From the NCBI RefSeq assembly GCF_037975245.1, contig NC_092568.1, forward strand, positions 25,217,501 through 25,281,500: a DNA stretch of 64,000 nucleotides, in the 5' to 3' direction. Under the pieces are notes generated by a model. It ran no database searches, was not told where the DNA came from, and saw nothing but the letters and a program-made list of their open reading frames with translations. Source of the stretch: Apostichopus japonicus (Eukaryota; Echinodermata; Holothuroidea; Aspidochirotida; Stichopodidae). Both the position numbers and the translations under genes were made by a program. Positions 60,498 to 64,000 of the stretch are shown piece after piece; position 1 is the first letter of the stretch; every line of letters begins with the position of its first letter.

Positions 60498-60775
60498 GTG
60501 GCTATTCTTACAACTAGTTGTAAGAATAATTTCCGACTACGCATGCGCAGTTGCTATTTTTATGACCGGGAGTACTATTTTTACGACGAGGAGTAACAAT
60601 AATTTCCGGTTAGGGTTAGAGTTAGGGTTAGGATTAAGGTGTAGGGTTATGTTTAGGGTTAGGGTTACCCATACTACATGCGCAGTTGCTTTATTTACTT
60701 TACTGCGCTTGAATTCGCCTTTGTCATAAGAATAGTTTATAAATAATTGTTACGACTAGTTGTAAGAATAGCCAC
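60498..60775. mobile_element. 278-bp MITE with internal telomere-like repeats
   Basis: GTGGCTATTCTTACAACTAGT at the left and its reverse complement at the right (one mismatch region near ACTAGT) form the terminal repeats. The left end continues into its own palindrome (ATTCTTACAACTAGTTGTAAGAAT). In the middle, about 60612-60667, stands a degenerate array of GGTTAGGGTTA units. No target duplication was identified. Confidence 0.7.
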
Positions 60776-63139
60776 GGCCATACATTTTTACTACAACTCC
60801 CTCTCGACGGAAAGTCGTCTAGGCTGTTTTAGAAGCAATTATCAATACGTGAGCCTATGAAGCACTCGGTATACAATATACTAGGCCTGGCCTGGGCCAT
60901 TCAAATATGCATTTACAACCCTGATCTGCAGTGGTTATTGTCGTGAAGTGGTAAGCGGAATTATCAATCAGCTGATTTTCGAGGACTTCGTAATATTAAT
61001 TGGGAAGTAAAGTAACGTGAATTATGTGAATTATCCCGGTAACTTCAGCTGATCGGTAAGGAAATTGTGCCGTTTAAATCTATTGTTAAGGTAACTTACC
61101 CAACAATTGCTCTTTCGTCTCAGTGTAATATAGTCAGCTGGTCAAATGACAATCCGTGTTATCTTGCGATTCTGTGGTTGCTACATTCACAGTCTATAAG
61201 TTCAAAATTCGGTTGATCAAAAATTGTTTTGGTGTGAACACAAATTAATGCAAACTCAATCCGCGTACAAGCGCACGCGCCAATTCGTCTGGATACAAAT
61301 ACACGTTGCGCGCGTTTCAATCACTGAAGCATGCGCAAAGCATACAAACTCATCTAAATAATTCAAGAAGGTTTCTCTCAAAATATCTCAGGAGCTAACG
61401 CGAATATAGGCCAATATAATATATTGACTAGTGTGAGTTTCCCTCATTCGGCAATATGAAGGGGGCTATCTCGCGGTGACAGTTACGAAATATCGGTACC
61501 CTTACTATTGGCGTAAGGGACAATATACATGTAACGAGATAAAACTTATTCATAGAATATGGCTGGCTAAGCTTGGTTTTTTAATGTGTAATGTTGTGTC
61601 GTTCAGTTTTGAAAATTCGCTTGCTACAAAGTGCGACTCAAGCGCACTTTTTACGGCCCTATACTGTTAGAAAATATATGGTTGTGTTTTACGGTCGAAT
61701 ACCGGCAACCATCACGTCTGCGCTAAGACGTGATTTAACAGCGGCTTCAACAGCGGATTTAACAGCGGTTCTTGAAAAACGGTGCGACGTCTCTTAACGG
61801 GTCAATGATACCGTGAATTCACGTCGTTATTATCGTGTATTAACAACTCTTCGTATGCAAAGTTTTCTTCTTTTATCGGAATGAGTTTTCCTACTTTTAC
61901 ACTCTTTTCCATTAATCGGTAATATCACAAGTGCCTTCACAGGCTAGTGGATACCGCAAGTGGTCGATCTGCGACTCTTTAATTGAAGGAGCTTTACAGC
62001 TTTATAAGATGTAATTATTACGTATGCGGTAAGTAAAGTACCGTATATTGGCTATACCAACTTTGGATATTTGCGACAAAATGTGAAAACTGTCACTCAG
62101 TTTTAGCACAAGCAGCAACATTTTCAAGAAATAAACTGCAATACTTTTACAACCTACATGCATGATTATTTTGACACATTATGTACATACGTACGCACCT
62201 GAACCACCTAACGAGAATGATAACCCACACAATGTTGGGTAACCAAATTGATAGTGTCCTGATGTGTGGTAAATGATACAAAACGGTAATAAAGTGTAAT
62301 TGTTCATTTACACAAAGGTTAAATAATGGATGTTAAGTAATAATATCAACAATTACATATACTGTTTATTCTTAATAAACGTTATGTAATTAATAGTGGG
62401 TCGAACTAAATGTTATTCTACAACGAACAGCGAATGTTAATTTACTATATTACGGTACTTTTACTTTCATAACGTTCTGTTTTTTCTTCTTCTTCACAAA
62501 ACGGGCAATGAACGTTAACTAACAATGAAAGCACATCTAAATAACGTATCCCGTTATTTTAGCTTAAAAAACTGTTATATTGTACAAACGGCGTGCCACA
62601 GTAATATTTTCCGTCAAAATGTCACCTTTAATCTTACGGCTTATTTCAACAGTGTTCATTTGAATGCGACCCATGGAACCTTATGTATCTATTGATTGCA
62701 ACCATAAATTAAAAAAGGCAATTAATTACGTAACAGGATCGAGAGAAAAACGTGAAACTTCGGGGGTGGGGGGGGGGGGGGTATTTATACGGCCTACTTA
62801 TGAACGCCTATTTCAACATATAGAGCCTGGACAACACGCATGAAGAACTGTTTGATCCTGAAGTTCAGATGTAATGTAATATTTCCCTTTTCGTCACGGG
62901 AGCAGGTACATCCTAAGTGTCATTTGGAATGGATGCAAATTTTGTGTCCCCCCCTCCCCCCCGCCCCACCCTAACAATCCGATATAGACCATTTACCATC
63001 ATCACGACTAAGCCGGACTCTTCCACGTTCAGCTCTCAGATTAAAAAAGACGGAGTCGAAATTTTACGCGCCTAAGTTCTTAAGACAATGTGTATACATA
63101 TATTAAAACAAAAAAGGCTTAGGTGTATATACGACCCAG

Positions 63140-63162
63140 CAGGGGCGTATCCAGGATTTTCC
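63140..63162 (+). mobile_element. Left terminus of a further hAT-like element
   Basis: CAGGGGCGTATCCAGGATTT followed by a G-run matches the inward motif CAGGGGCGTAGCCAGGATTT inside the element at 30109 (on the other strand). The matching right end would lie beyond the window. The element starting at 63278 may be nested in it. Confidence 0.35.
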
Positions 63163-63277
63163 AATAGGGGGGGGGGTCAGGCATGAATGATCGCCGTCCT
63201 GGGGGATGGGTCTAAGGGGAAGGGTTGGACAATTTTTGCTTTCGAAGAAGGGCTGAAATGCAAAATGGTGCCATATG

Positions 63278-64000
63278 CATGGGCGGCGATCCGTACTTCC
63301 GAGTGGGGGGGGGGGGATATGACCTTGTTGACTAATTTTGGGATTAACAAACCCTCTAGATTGCCGGAAACGGCACTTCCCGAGGTTTCCAAGCGGCATA
63401 TACCCAACTTTAAAATAGGGATGTCATGTCCGAAACATCTCATAATCAGGATCCAAAATACTTTTTTTTTTTAATTTCGGGTGTTATTTTGGGAAAATTG
63501 CCCCTGTCAATCTTGTTTCAGGCGCAACGTTAGAATGTTCGAGAGCTCTTTTATATTATTCGATGAAGAAAATGGCCTCATGCAGGCTATTATAGGCCTA
63601 TACACATGCAATACACAATTACACATAGTTACATTCCTAGGTACCGATTGCTAGGGCATCCAGGTGAAACGTGTATTAAGCATTACCCTGGTAACATGAG
63701 ATTCTCAGCTGTTCGAGGGAACATGTACGTGTGTAGGCCTACTATAGGGCCTATATGAATACTATGAGGGTGCATATATGTACTATATCAATACCGTGGG
63801 CGCAATAATACATTTTGTTGTTATAGGGCCAATGAAGCCTACAGTCAACTATTCTTGCTTTATAAAGACGCTTTATTTGAAAAGATCGCACTGCGTTTAT
63901 GGTAGGCGAGAAATGAAGCGAAAAAAGAGCCGTACATTAACGATGATGCATAAATGTAGGCATGAAAATATTCTTATCCCTGGCATTTGGTGGGGGGATA
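63278..64000. mobile_element. Second, inverted copy of the 57716 hAT-type element, cut by the window end
   Basis: It starts CATGGGCGGCGATCC and then follows the reverse complement of 57795-58565 to the last base with few differences, mostly in homopolymers. About 80 bp remain outside. The preceding 8 bp, GCCATATG (63270-63277), should recur after the right end if the copy is complete. Confidence 0.93.

Larger units (their letters stand above)
60079..63277. other. Region between the 59.8 kb gene and the second element copy
   Basis: This should hold the untranslated first exon and promoter of the minus-strand secreted-protein gene. It includes a MITE with telomere-like repeats (60498-60775), three closely spaced copies of TTAACAGCGG-like DNA at about 61734-61772, G-runs at about 62763-62780 and 63168-63177, and a C-run at about 62947-62961. 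No coding segment recognised. Confidence 0.45.

Noticed and set aside
60612-60667. True telomere or chromosome end
   Set aside because: The TTAGGG-like units are degenerate, short and enclosed by inverted repeats with unique DNA on both sides.

Overview
This is a gene-dense, intron-rich window of nuclear DNA from an invertebrate animal. Every recognised gene has canonical GT-AG introns whose phases join exactly. Two of the genes serve motile cilia. Many short hAT-type and other DNA-transposon derivatives lie in introns and spacers, along with G/C homopolymers, ATT microsatellites and the palindrome-like AGGCCTAGGC motif. A marine deuterostome, probably an echinoderm (sea cucumber or sea urchin), fits best. 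That placement is inference from gene sequence and repeat style, not proof.

Layout from left to right. (1) 2.4-16.8 kb, + strand: a nine-exon coiled-coil axonemal gene of the CCDC42/CFAP73 (DUF4200) family, with a 3' UTR to about 18.6 kb. (2) 22.6-27.4 kb, - strand: SAV1/Salvador, the Hippo-pathway scaffold with two WW domains and a SARAH domain, in seven coding exons. It is convergent with gene 1. (3) 32.9-40.5 kb, + strand: the radial-spoke head protein RSPH4A/RSPH6A in 13 coding exons, head-to-head with SAV1. A good RFX X-box-like site lies in the shared upstream spacer. (4) 42.7-50.7 kb, + strand: EIF4A3, the DEAD-box core of the exon junction complex, in 12 exons. A satellite with alternating 95/114-bp periods lies just downstream. 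(5) 55.9-56.6 kb, + strand: a two-exon gene for a small secreted protein that I do not recognise. (6) 59.8-60.1 kb, - strand: a second unrecognised small secreted protein with a similar layout (signal peptide, two cysteines, helical body).

The mobile DNA can be read precisely. Elements at 12221-12623, 12677-13518 (with a hAT transposase C-terminal remnant), 18698-18732 (only 35 bp), 30109-30760 and 57716-58565 each have terminal inverted repeats and an exact 8-bp target-site duplication, the hAT signature. A second copy of the 57716 element starts at 63278 in inverted orientation and runs off the window, so the small secreted gene at 59.8 kb sits between two long inverted arms. A TTAA-flanked fold-back element (2754-3108) and a MITE carrying degenerate telomere-like repeats (60498-60775) are also present.

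The genes do not form one pathway. The two ciliary genes share a function (axoneme/radial spoke). SAV1 and EIF4A3 are housekeeping or signalling genes. The most unusual observations are splice donors copied by tandem duplication in two genes, the two orphan secreted proteins, and the clear series of hAT derivatives.
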